Assembly: GCA_028696755.1 (NCBI GenBank)
Contig: JAQVGK010000278.1
Location: forward strand, 1 to 5,296
Length of the DNA: 5,296 bases
Direction: 5' to 3'
From: Bacteroidales bacterium
GTDB lineage: Bacteria; Bacteroidota; Bacteroidia; Bacteroidales; ML635J-15
In this document: positions 1 through 5,296 of the stretch, piece after piece
Numbering within the stretch: position 1 is the first letter of the stretch
How the letters are laid out: each line of letters starts with the position of its first letter
Translations under genes and position numbers: made by a program
Notes under the pieces: generated by a model
Seen by the model: only the letters and a program-made list of their open reading frames with translations
What the model was told of the DNA's origin: nothing
Database searches by the model: none

Positions 1-965
1 AAAAGAAGCATACAGGTTTTTATTTATTCTTACCCAACTTAATAAAGCTGTAGAAATAGTATTATCAGATTTGCGATAATTCACACGAACTTTAAAGTTG
101 TGTCCATCTTCGGTTAATTCGTCAATAAGTCGGTCAATCTCGGGCATTTGTAATTCAACAATTAGTTTATTTACATTCGTCCCAATAAGATTATTACCCG
201 GGAAACCAATAAAATCTGCTCCTGCTTGGTTTACATCTAGTATAATACCATCATAATCTGTAATAAATATTCCATCTGGCGAATAATCAAGATAAGCTTT
301 CATCCTTTGCTCACTCCGAATTAGATTCTCTTCAGCCTTTTTACGAATCATTGCATTTGCCGTAATTCCAGCAAACGCAAGTAGGAATTCTTTGTCTGGC
401 ACTGGAACAGATCTTTTTCCATTGATAATAAATGTACCAATAAGTTTCTCTTTATTGTCATTGCGATTCCAAGAAACCAACCAACCTGAAAAGTTCTCTC
501 AATAAGCTTCCCAATACTGTGTGGGATTTTACCAAGACTTAGTTCGTTAACAGTGTGTGCTACATGTAGTTTGTTGTGAACGATACTTTTGTACTTTTCA
601 TCAGTAACTTTAAATCTCATTCCAACCAAATCTTTACCAATAATCGATTTTAGAAGTTGTCTCTCCTTGCCAACAAGAGATGTGTGTTGAACAACTAGTT
701 CCTTGGTTTTTTCATCATATAGCGTATAATGAACACTTTTTGCATTAATGAAATCCTTAACTCGAGTAACAGCAAATTCAAAAACTTTATCTGATGGAAT
801 ACTAGCAAGCTCCATCGAGTACTCATTAATAAGCAATAAAAGTTTGCGAAGCGAATCTTGAGTATTGATAGATTCCTTAAGATCCTTATTTTTCTCAAGC
901 TGTGATAACTTGTCTTTTAGGGCAGTATTTTCTTCAGTTAGAAGTTTAATTTGCTCTGAATTCAT
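1..965 (-). pseudogene. GAF-PAS sensor protein, frameshifted and cut by the window edge
   Basis: Likely a cytoplasmic signalling protein, perhaps the N-terminal half of a sensor histidine kinase, but no kinase domain is inside the window. From ATG at 965 (an in-frame TTG lies two codons earlier), residues ~5-35 are a charged, coiled-coil-like helix. Residues ~40-202 resemble a GAF domain, including GWFLGIAMT and later FLLAFAGITANAMIRKKAEE. Residues ~222 onward resemble a PAS domain (YLDYSPDGIFITDYDGIILDVN, then GADFIGF). The frame breaks after the ACA codon at 458-456: reading on gives unrelated residues and a stop at 348. Adding one base there restores an open frame to position 1, with NKEKLIGTFIINGKRSVPV directly continuing the GAF domain. 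The product would then be at least 322 residues. This could be a real mutation or a sequencing error. No clear Bacteroidota promoter was found upstream. Ligand and output are unknown. Confidence 0.8.
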
Positions 966-1180
966 ATACAATACTTATGGTATAATCATGTAAAATTTGA
1001 GTCAATAAAATTACATTAAAATTTATTTCCTGCAAATTAATTGTTGTTTAGTGTGTGTGAAAAGTTGTTTTGGTCTAAGATCATGTAGTGTTATTGCTCT
1101 TGGTTGATAGTTATTTGTCAGTAAATCTGGTCTGTTTGCAGTAAAGCCAGAGCAGGCAAAAATCCCAAATGGCAAATTTC
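966..1180. other. AT-rich intergenic region upstream of the GAF-PAS gene
   Basis: There is no convincing coding frame on either strand. The stretch must hold the promoter of the leftward GAF-PAS gene, but I found no full TAnnTTTG match on the minus strand; the nearest is TTAATTTG at 1033-1040, with no TTG at the right distance. A short inverted repeat (TCTGG at about 1126, CCAGA at about 1147) lies near the right end. The final bases enter a heptamer-like repeat listed separately. Confidence 0.5.
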
Positions 1181-1181
1181 A
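1161..1181 (+). repeat. Three tandem degenerate heptamers (AATnnCA)
   Basis: The units are AATCCCA, AATGGCA and AATTTCA, directly abutting. The same phrase recurs at 1255-1261 (AATCACA), at 1336 and 1924 (AATCCCA) and at 1653 (AATTACA), always at the borders of the larger repeats in this gap. It looks like a remnant of a 7-base periodic intergenic repeat. Function is unknown. Confidence 0.55.
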
Positions 1182-1340
1182 ACGGCGCAGCCCTCACTTC
1201 GACACTTCGAGTAGACTCATTGCATCGCCCAGCTCAGTGCGGCGCAACGAAGTTAAATCACAACGTCGCAGCACTCAACTCGATGCAGTGCGATGTGTTT
1301 AGCTTGCCGAAAAAAGCGTAGCCGAACTGAAGTTAAATCC
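1181..1340 (+). repeat. Two diverged ~80 bp direct repeats
   Basis: The units are roughly 1181-1260 and 1262-1340. Each begins AACGnCGCAGCnCTCA and ends GAAGTTAAATC (1249-1259 and 1329-1339), giving a period of 80-81. The middles have diverged strongly. The first unit also has short inverted arms, ACTTCG (1197-1202) and CGAAGT (1248-1253), so it could fold. The segment is clearly more GC-rich than its surroundings and no reading frame explains it. It is probably a dispersed intergenic repeat family; no mobility genes are visible. Confidence 0.55.
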
Positions 1341-1345
1341 CAAAT

Positions 1346-1652
1346 CAATGTCGTTTAGTTAAGAAATTTCTGGTATATGTCCCCTGGACAAAAAGTGCTG
1401 CTTGGTTAAGCTTTTTACTGACGTTTATGTCCGCTGGACAAAAACTCGAATACGATTGCTGCACGTCATTGTATATTGTAAATCGGAATTAAAATCCGCT
1501 TCTTAGCCCGTTAGGGCTTCAACGTCAGTAAAAATCAATCAACAGCTAGAATCACTCCTTTGTCCAGAGGACATTAACATTTTTCGATGGATTAATTTTA
1601 CCAGTAAATTCCAGTAAAATTTATTAGGGAGGGCCTTAACTAAACGACATTG
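1346..1652. mobile_element. Nested inverted-repeat element, copy 1 (MITE-like)
   Basis: The 307-base element has terminal inverted repeats that match perfectly over 19 bases when one flanking base is included (TCAATGTCGTTTAGTTAAG at 1345-1363; its reverse complement at 1635-1653). Inside are a second inverted pair, TTTTTACTGACGTT (1412-1425) against AACGTCAGTAAAAA (1521-1534), and a hairpin AGCCC-GTTA-GGGCT (1505-1518). Three palindromic boxes of the form TGTCCnCTGGACA or its reverse complement lie at 1378-1390, 1428-1440 and 1561-1573. The whole can fold on itself. It encodes no protein I can support. Inverted ends plus a flanking repeat fit a miniature non-autonomous transposable element moved by a transposase elsewhere. 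A structured RNA or a regulatory multi-site element remains possible. Confidence 0.65.
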
Positions 1653-1662
1653 AATTACAAAT

Positions 1663-1923
1663 CAATGTCGTTTAGAAAAGCATTTTTAGGTATATGTCCT
1701 CTGGACAAAAAGTGCCTTTTGATTTAGTTTTTTACTGACGTTTATGTCCTCTGGACAAAAACGATTTTTATCGAAGGAATAACTAGCCCGTTAGGGCTTT
1801 AACGTCAGTAAAAATCAATCTAAAGCTAGAATCACTCCTTTGTCCAGCGGACATTAACAGTTTAATAATGGATTATTTGTGAATAATAGTTCCATTGTTG
1901 AAAGCCTTAACTAAACGTCATTG
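1663..1923. mobile_element. Nested inverted-repeat element, copy 2 (MITE-like)
   Basis: The 261-base second copy lies in the same orientation, 10 bases after copy 1. The terminal arms match at 16 of 19 positions (1662-1680 against 1906-1924). The inner pair is TTTTTACTGACGTT (1729-1742) against AACGTCAGTAAAAA (1801-1814), around hairpin AGCCC-GTTA-GGGCT (1785-1798). Boxes lie at 1695-1707, 1745-1757 and 1841-1853. Three distances equal those of copy 1: left end to first box 32, box 1 to box 2 start 50, hairpin end to box 3 start 43. The loop before the hairpin is 37 bases shorter (27 against 64) and the right spacer is 9 bases shorter. Arms and boxes are thus conserved while loops are not, which suggests constraint or function in the arms. 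Confidence 0.65.
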
Positions 1924-1958
1924 AATCCCAAATAACAAAAACTCAAATTCCAAATAGC
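1924..1958 (+). repeat. Five degenerate heptamers next to element 2
   Basis: The stretch reads as five successive 7-base units: AATCCCA, AATAACA, AAAACTC, AAATTCC, AAATAGC. It matches the style of the heptamers at 1161-1181 and lies between the mobile-like element and the 3' end of the regulator gene. No intrinsic terminator for the regulator gene is visible here; the folded repeat element further downstream could serve instead, but that is speculation. Confidence 0.5.
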
Positions 1959-1973
1959 AGTTAAAATTCGTTT

Positions 1974-2663
1974 CTACCCAACCTCACTTATCTTAGTCAA
2001 CAGCTTTTTGTCAATTATACATATTTGCTTTCCATTAACATCAATAATACCTTCTTTTTTAAATTCGGACAACAATCGCACTGCGTTTTCTTCCGATATT
2101 GCAGATAACTCTCCAAGTTCTTTGCGCGAGAGTAACATCTCGAAGCTGTCGGTTTTGTAAAGTTTCGATAAATAAAGCAAACTGTCGGCAATTCTGCCTC
2201 GAATGTTTTTTTGATTTAGTGTGATTATCTTTCCCAGAATTGACGACACTGATTTACCAAAAGCCTTGTTTAATTTAAGTAAAAACTCGTGATTTTCAAC
2301 GTACAACTTTTTGATAAAATCAAGATCTACCGTGCAAATATGTGTATCCTCAAGAGCTTTTACCGAATATGAATAATACGGTGTCTCGAAAAAGGAAAGC
2401 AATCCAATATAGCTATGAGGTGTCATTATGTACAAGGTGATATTGCGATTATTTAGACCTTCGATGTAAAGTTTTGCAGAACCTTCAACCAGATATATCG
2501 CATGTGTTACGCTGCCACCTTGCTTACAAATGTTTTCATTTTTAGAGTAGAAAAAGTGCATAGGTTTTATCTTGGCCAAATCTTCGCCTTTTTCTTTCAA
2601 TGCTTGATAAATATCGCATTTAAGTTGACAATCGTTACAATTGAAGTTCTTTTTAAATTTCAT
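1974..2663 (-). CDS. Crp/Fnr-family transcriptional regulator, possibly Fe-S type
   Basis: Encodes 229 residues, the usual length for this DNA-binding family. The start is the ATG at 2663, with a Bacteroidota-type promoter close upstream. A cysteine cluster (C9, C12, C16; C-x2-C-x3-C) is followed by a cyclic-nucleotide-binding-like beta-barrel (~35-120; AIYLVEGSAKLYI), a long dimerisation helix (~120-150) and a C-terminal winged helix (~155-225). C110 in HICTVDLDFIKKL aligns with the fourth cluster ligand of E. coli FNR (VCEIPFETLDDL), so a 4Fe-4S oxygen or redox sensor is plausible. The cluster spacing differs from FNR (C-x2-C-x5-C). The recognition helix (SEENAVRLLSEFKKEGI) keeps the glutamate and arginine that CRP and FNR use to contact DNA. 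It is divergent from the DUF485-symporter operon, which it may control along with its own gene; that target is inferred from position. Confidence 0.9.
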   Translation of the reverse strand: MKFKKNFNCNDCQLKCDIYQALKEKGEDLAKIKPMHFFYSKNENICKQGGSVTHAIYLVEGSAKLYIEGLNNRNITLYIMTPHSYIGLLSFFETPYYSYSVKALEDTHICTVDLDFIKKLYVENHEFLLKLNKAFGKSVSSILGKIITLNQKNIRGRIADSLLYLSKLYKTDSFEMLLSRKELGELSAISEENAVRLLSEFKKEGIIDVNGKQICIIDKKLLTKISEVG

Positions 2664-2680
2664 GATTCGGAATTATTTGG

Positions 2681-2709
2681 CAAAGATAAAAAAAGTTGTT
2701 GAAAAACAA
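2681..2709 (-). promoter_or_regulatory. Bacteroidota-type promoter of the Crp/Fnr regulator gene
   Basis: On the minus strand, TATCTTTG (2688-2681) matches the -7 consensus TAnnTTTG exactly. A TTG (2709-2707) lies 18 bases upstream as the -33 element. The -7 box ends 17 bases before the ATG, so the leader should be very short. The spacer contains an inverted repeat that could be an autoregulatory operator. Confidence 0.7.
2696..2709. promoter_or_regulatory. Perfect inverted repeat with FNR-box geometry
   Basis: TTGTT-GAAA-AACAA is a perfect 5-4-5 inverted repeat with the geometry of the FNR box TTGATnnnnATCAA, matching 8 of its 10 specified bases. It fills much of the spacer and covers the -33 TTG of the regulator's own promoter, so binding there would be expected to repress that promoter. 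A second palindrome, AATGT-t-ACATT (2708-2718), overlaps its right edge. Assignment to the adjacent regulator is inference. Confidence 0.45.
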
Positions 2710-2734
2710 TGTTACATTACAACTTAAAAAAACA

Positions 2735-2748
2735 TTGAATAAAATCAT
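2735..2748. promoter_or_regulatory. Degenerate FNR-like box over the operon -33 element
   Basis: TTGAA-TAAA-ATCAT matches 8 of the 10 specified bases of the FNR box TTGATnnnnATCAA. It overlaps the -33 TTG of the rightward promoter, a position more typical of repression than of activation. Its centre is 39 bases from that of the perfect inverted repeat at 2696-2709. In such AT-rich DNA a match of this quality can arise by chance. Confidence 0.3.
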
Positions 2749-2763
2749 TTAATTATATTTTTG
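2735..2763 (+). promoter_or_regulatory. Bacteroidota-type promoter of the DUF485-symporter operon
   Basis: TATTTTTG (2756-2763) fits the -7 consensus TAnnTTTG, with TTG (2735-2737) as the -33 element 18 bases upstream, the same spacing as the divergent promoter. Transcription should start near 2770, giving a leader of about 50 bases before the ATG at 2823. That leader contains a short inverted repeat, CCGT (2768-2771) and ACGG (2778-2781). Confidence 0.65.
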
Positions 2764-2822
2764 GTTGCCGTCAATTTACGGTGAGATTGTTATTTAAAGT
2801 TACTAACTAAAATTTTCAGATT

Positions 2823-3107
2823 ATGTTACACGGACCAGCAGCCGAATTAAAAGAAGATCTGGCAGCCGAGCGCAAATCGAAGCTTGGGCTAAAGTTCTTT
2901 TTTGTGTATTTGATTGTTTATGTAGTTTTTGTTGTACTATGCCTGTTCTATCCTGATTTCACAGGAACACGGGTTGCATTTGGGTTAAATCTTGCCGTAA
3001 TTTACGGATTCTCGCTTATCATTTTAGCGATTTTGATGGGATTTTTCTACAATCTTGCATGTACAAAATTGGAGGATAAACTAAATGAGAAAGGAGGCGA
3101 GGTATGA
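2823..3107 (+). CDS. DUF485-family small membrane protein, symporter partner
   Basis: Encodes 94 residues. It opens with the charged segment MLHGPAAELKEDLAAERKSK, followed by two membrane helices at ~22-43 (FFFVYLIVYVVFVVLCLFY) and ~53-77 (FGLNLAVIYGFSLIILAI), and a charged tail. Length, two-helix layout and position directly before an ActP-type permease match the DUF485 family (E. coli YjcH). These proteins are regularly encoded with acetate/cation symporters, but their biochemical role is not established; a stabilising or regulatory subunit is a guess. The ATG at 2823 has no Shine-Dalgarno sequence, which is normal for this phylum. Its stop overlaps the symporter start (ATGA, 3104-3107), indicating one transcript and translational coupling. 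Confidence 0.9.
   Translation: MLHGPAAELKEDLAAERKSKLGLKFFFVYLIVYVVFVVLCLFYPDFTGTRVAFGLNLAVIYGFSLIILAILMGFFYNLACTKLEDKLNEKGGEV
3092..3097 (+). promoter_or_regulatory. Shine-Dalgarno AGGAGG before the symporter start
   Basis: A perfect AGGAGG lies inside the last codons of the DUF485 gene, six bases before the ATG at 3104. Shine-Dalgarno sequences are uncommon in Bacteroidota, so it stands out. It supports 3104 as the start, together with the ATGA overlap, although Glu-Lys-Gly-Gly codons produce such a string by themselves. Confidence 0.5.
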
Positions 3108-4999
3108 TTTATGATGTTTCGATATGGGCTGTGATAATCTTCCTCAGCTTTGTTGCTTTAGTGCTAGGATTATCATTTTATTTTGCGAGAAAAACCAGAA
3201 GTGCAAGTAGCTATTATGCCGCAGGCGGAAATATTCACTGGGCTGTAAATGGAGTTGCTTTTGCTGGCGATTATCTTTCTGCAGCTTCTTTCCTCGGTAT
3301 TTGTGGTATGATTGCTTATGCTGGTTTCGATGGGTTTTTATACTCTATTGGTTATCTTGCAGGTTGGGTAGTTGCGTTATTTGTTGTTGCAGAGCCATTA
3401 AAGAGAATGGGTAAGTTTACATTTACCGATGCTTTGGATAGCAAATTTAACTCAAGACCGGTAAAACTCACTGCGGCTATTTCAACTTTAGCTGTTTCAT
3501 TGTTTTATCTTATTCCACAGATGGTTGGAGCTGGAGATCTTGTAGTTCCGCTTCTAGGATTGCCTCACTGGGCTGGTGTTGTTATCGTGGGTTCAATAGT
3601 TATTTTGATTGTTGCAACAGCAGGTATGACCTCAACAACTTATGTGCAGTTTATAAAAGGTGGATTACTGATTGTCATTACAGTTATCTTAACTGTGATG
3701 ATTCTTAATAAAGGATTAAATACTACTCCTTACGAAGGTTACCACCAGTTTGCACAGCTAAATGCAAACATGGAAGGTGATGAACTTGTTTTGGAAGATT
3801 CAACTTTATGTTACAATCCCGAGATTATCAGCGATGGTAAAAACGAATTCGTTATTATAAATTACAAAGGTTTCGACAGATATTTTAGACTTAATAAGGC
3901 TGAAGATGGCTCTGTAGTTTTGCATGAATCATTATCAGTATCGGAGGATAAAGATGGTAAGATGTTATACAATGGCGCCGATAAATCTGAGCGTCAATTC
4001 TATCAAGTGGGTCATGTTCATAAGCTTATCGTTAATGGCGAAGAGGCTCAAAGTACAGGTTCATTAAATGTTTTTAACTTTTTAACCAGAATAGAAGATA
4101 GTCAGTTGATTATTTACAAAAAGAGCATTATTAAAACAGATGATTCAAAAACCACAGTTTATTTCCCAACAATTGTTGATGGTTCAAAAATTATGAAACC
4201 GGGTAGTTATTTTAAAATTGTTGAAGGAACAATTTGGGATAAAATCAACTTCCTTTCTTTGATGCTTGCTTTGTTTATGGGAACATCTGCATTGCCTCAC
4301 GTGCTAATCAGATATTATACAGTACCTAGCCAGCGTGCAGCTCGTAAATCAACTATCGTTGCAATTGCTGCAATCGGATTTTTCTATATTCTTACATTAT
4401 ACTTGGGCTTAGGCGCAATGGTTAACGGTGTTAACGATATGGCCAGCTCAAATATGTCGGGACCGCTACTTGCTAAGGCATTTGGTGTTGGTATTTTCTC
4501 GATAATTTCAGCTATTGCATTTGCAACTGTATTAGGTACCGTAGCTGGCTTAATCGTTGCTTCATCTGGAGCTATTGCTCACGATTTTATTGATAAATAT
4601 CTGAATAAGCAAATGAGTGATGTTGCAAAAGTAAGAGCTGGTAAAATTGCTGCTTTTGCTGTTGGTATTATTGCTATATTGCTCGGAATTGCATTTAAAG
4701 GAATGAACGTTTCTTTCTTGGTAGGTCTTGCTTTTGCTGTTGCAGCTTCTGCTAACTTACCTGCAATTCTAATGATTATATTCTGGAAAAAGACAACTGG
4801 TCAAGGTGTTGCTGCCTCAATTATTACAGGTATTGTTTCATCAATCGGACTTATTCTTTTTTCACCAACAATGTACGAAATGTACGGAATGTTAAAAACT
4901 GATGCAATCTTCCCGATTGACAATCCTGGTATTATTTCTATTCCATTATCGTTTATTGTTTTAGTTGTGGTATCCTTAATGACTAAGAAAAAGGCATAG
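3104..4999 (+). CDS. ActP-like sodium:solute symporter (acetate/carboxylate) with large loop insertion
   Basis: A 631-residue inner-membrane permease of the sodium:solute symporter family, predicted to import acetate or another small monocarboxylate with a cation. I count about 13 membrane helices. ActP-like segments are GVAFAGDYLSAASFLG (50-65), LFYLIPQMVGAG (133-144), GTSALPHVLIRYYTV (393-407) followed by RAARKS, AFATVLGTVAGLIVASSGA (472-490) and VGLAFAVAASANLPAI (540-555). E. coli ActP has about 549 residues including a signal peptide that is absent here. The extra length is a hydrophilic insertion, residues ~215-360, between helices 6 and 7, where ActP has only a short loop; IMKPG (363-367) marks where similarity resumes. 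The insertion is rich in beta-prone, charged sequence and resembles no domain I recognise. It is the second gene of the operon, overlapping the DUF485 gene, and is followed by a terminator. No acetyl-CoA synthetase gene is in the window, so the substrate is a family inference. Confidence 0.88.
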   Translation: MIYDVSIWAVIIFLSFVALVLGLSFYFARKTRSASSYYAAGGNIHWAVNGVAFAGDYLSAASFLGICGMIAYAGFDGFLYSIGYLAGWVVALFVVAEPLKRMGKFTFTDALDSKFNSRPVKLTAAISTLAVSLFYLIPQMVGAGDLVVPLLGLPHWAGVVIVGSIVILIVATAGMTSTTYVQFIKGGLLIVITVILTVMILNKGLNTTPYEGYHQFAQLNANMEGDELVLEDSTLCYNPEIISDGKNEFVIINYKGFDRYFRLNKAEDGSVVLHESLSVSEDKDGKMLYNGADKSERQFYQVGHVHKLIVNGEEAQSTGSLNVFNFLTRIEDSQLIIYKKSIIKTDDSKTTVYFPTIVDGSKIMKPGSYFKIVEGTIWDKINFLSLMLALFMGTSALPHVLIRYYTVPSQRAARKSTIVAIAAIGFFYILTLYLGLGAMVNGVNDMASSNMSGPLLAKAFGVGIFSIISAIAFATVLGTVAGLIVASSGAIAHDFIDKYLNKQMSDVAKVRAGKIAAFAVGIIAILLGIAFKGMNVSFLVGLAFAVAASANLPAILMIIFWKKTTGQGVAASIITGIVSSIGLILFSPTMYEMYGMLKTDAIFPIDNPGIISIPLSFIVLVVVSLMTKKKA

Positions 5000-5047
5000 C
5001 CTGAACTTGTGCTTTTTGATACAAATCAAATTAACTATGTGTGTGAG

Positions 5048-5077
5048 CGCCGAGGTTTATCTTCGGCGTTTTTTTTT
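5048..5077 (+). terminator. Strong intrinsic terminator after the symporter
   Basis: An 8-base stem (5048-5055 with 5061-5068, one G-T wobble) with loop TTTAT is followed directly by nine T residues. It begins 49 bases after the symporter stop codon and should end the two-gene transcript. Confidence 0.9.
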
Positions 5078-5138
5078 GCACCAAAAAGTTTTAAGCCACA
5101 AGCGGCTTTAGCCCTCGCGACCAAAGGAGCAAAACACA

Positions 5139-5174
5139 AAGGCGCAAGCGTCACACAAAATTTAGTCAGTTTTT
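5139..5174 (+). repeat. 36-base direct repeat, copy A
   Basis: It matches 5261-5296 at 33 of 36 positions. It contains a short stem, GGCG-CAAG-CGTC (5141-5152), one wobble short of perfect, followed by an AT-rich tail CACACAAAATTTAGT. Confidence 0.75.
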
Positions 5175-5260
5175 GTAAGCAGTAATCGGTATGTCGGTGG
5201 GTTCTGCAAAATTTGTTTTTTCGTGGAAATAAATGGAAGGAAAAAGAGCTACTAAACTCT

Positions 5261-5296
5261 AAGGCGCAAGCGCCACACAAAATTTAGTAAATTTTT
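5261..5296 (+). repeat. 36-base direct repeat, copy B, reaches the window edge
   Basis: This second copy starts 122 bases after copy A and has the perfect stem GGCG-CAAG-CGCC (5263-5274). The change from T to C at 5272 restores full pairing. The repeat may continue beyond the window, so its true length is unknown. Confidence 0.75.

Larger units (their letters stand above)
1336..1933. repeat. 10-base direct repeats flanking and separating the tandem elements
   Basis: AATCCCAAAT occurs exactly at 1336-1345, just left of element 1, and at 1924-1933, just right of element 2. AATTACAAAT (8 of 10 identical) sits between the elements at 1653-1662. This is the pattern expected from a target-site duplication followed by tandem duplication or a second insertion. 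The same phrase also occurs at 1161-1170, away from any element, and belongs to the local AATnnCA heptamer pattern. The duplication may therefore be a property of the target rather than of transposition. Confidence 0.55.
5078..5296. other. Gene-free region after the operon
   Basis: I see no supportable gene. Frames that stay open on the minus strand look like repeat translation: there is no recognisable domain and they cross the repeats and the terminator. The stretch holds a short hairpin, AAGCC (5093-5097) with GGCTT (5104-5108), and two 36-base direct repeats. Confidence 0.6.

Noticed and set aside
695..898. Open frame of 67 codons on the minus strand
   Set aside because: It lies wholly inside the GAF-PAS gene in another frame and has no domain-like sequence.
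979..1005. TTGACT / TATACC pair resembling an E. coli sigma-70 promoter for the GAF-PAS gene
   Set aside because: The spacer is only 15 bases, it is not the Bacteroidota consensus, and the leader would be only a few bases long.
1336..1933. CRISPR-like array
   Set aside because: There are only two long units, with internal inverted repeats and no short uniform repeat-spacer pattern; no cas genes are present.
2502..2702. Open frame of 66 codons on the plus strand
   Set aside because: It is antisense to the 5' end of the Crp/Fnr gene and its promoter, with no independent coding evidence.
2768..2781. CCGT...ACGG inverted repeat as a riboswitch or operator in the operon leader
   Set aside because: The stem is four pairs only and the leader is about 50 bases, too short and simple for a known riboswitch class.
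5093..5108. Minus-strand terminator hairpin AAGCC...GGCTT
   Set aside because: The stem is only five pairs and the T-run does not abut it.
5035..5280. Open frame of 81 codons on the minus strand
   Set aside because: It runs through the terminator hairpin and the repeat sequence, and its product looks like translated repeats (RKNKFCRTHRHTDYC) rather than a protein family.

Overview
The window looks like a piece of an AT-rich Bacteroidota chromosome, probably a Bacteroidales/Marinilabiliales-type organism. Two divergent promoters match the Bacteroidota pattern (TTG, 18 bases, TAnnTTTG), most starts lack a Shine-Dalgarno sequence, and the gene families fit. The genus cannot be read from the sequence.

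Layout. Positions 1-965 (minus strand) hold the 5' part of a GAF-PAS signalling protein. Its frame is broken by an apparent one-base deletion near 454-458, and it runs off the left edge. Positions 966-1973 have no convincing gene but are rich in repeats: two diverged ~80 bp units (1181-1340), then two tandem copies of a nested inverted-repeat element (1346-1652 and 1663-1923). The elements resemble small non-autonomous mobile elements (MITEs) and are bordered by 10-base direct repeats that belong to a degenerate 7-base repeat (AATnnCA). Positions 1974-2663 (minus) encode a Crp/Fnr-family regulator with a four-cysteine pattern suggestive of an Fe-S cluster. Positions 2664-2822 are a compact divergent control region with two face-to-face promoters and two inverted repeats that have FNR-box geometry. 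Positions 2823-4999 (plus) form a two-gene operon: a small DUF485 membrane protein and an ActP-like sodium:solute symporter, overlapping by ATGA. The symporter carries an unusually large extramembrane insertion. A strong intrinsic terminator lies at 5048-5077, followed by gene-free sequence with two 36 bp direct repeats that reach the right edge.

How it fits together. The pairing of a DUF485 protein with an ActP-type permease is the arrangement seen in E. coli yjcH-actP, so uptake of acetate or a similar small carboxylate is the likely job. The divergent FNR-like regulator may link permease expression, and its own, to oxygen or redox state. That link is inferred from gene position and candidate operators. 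The most unusual structure is the tandem pair of nested inverted-repeat elements, whose arms and box spacings are conserved while the loops differ.
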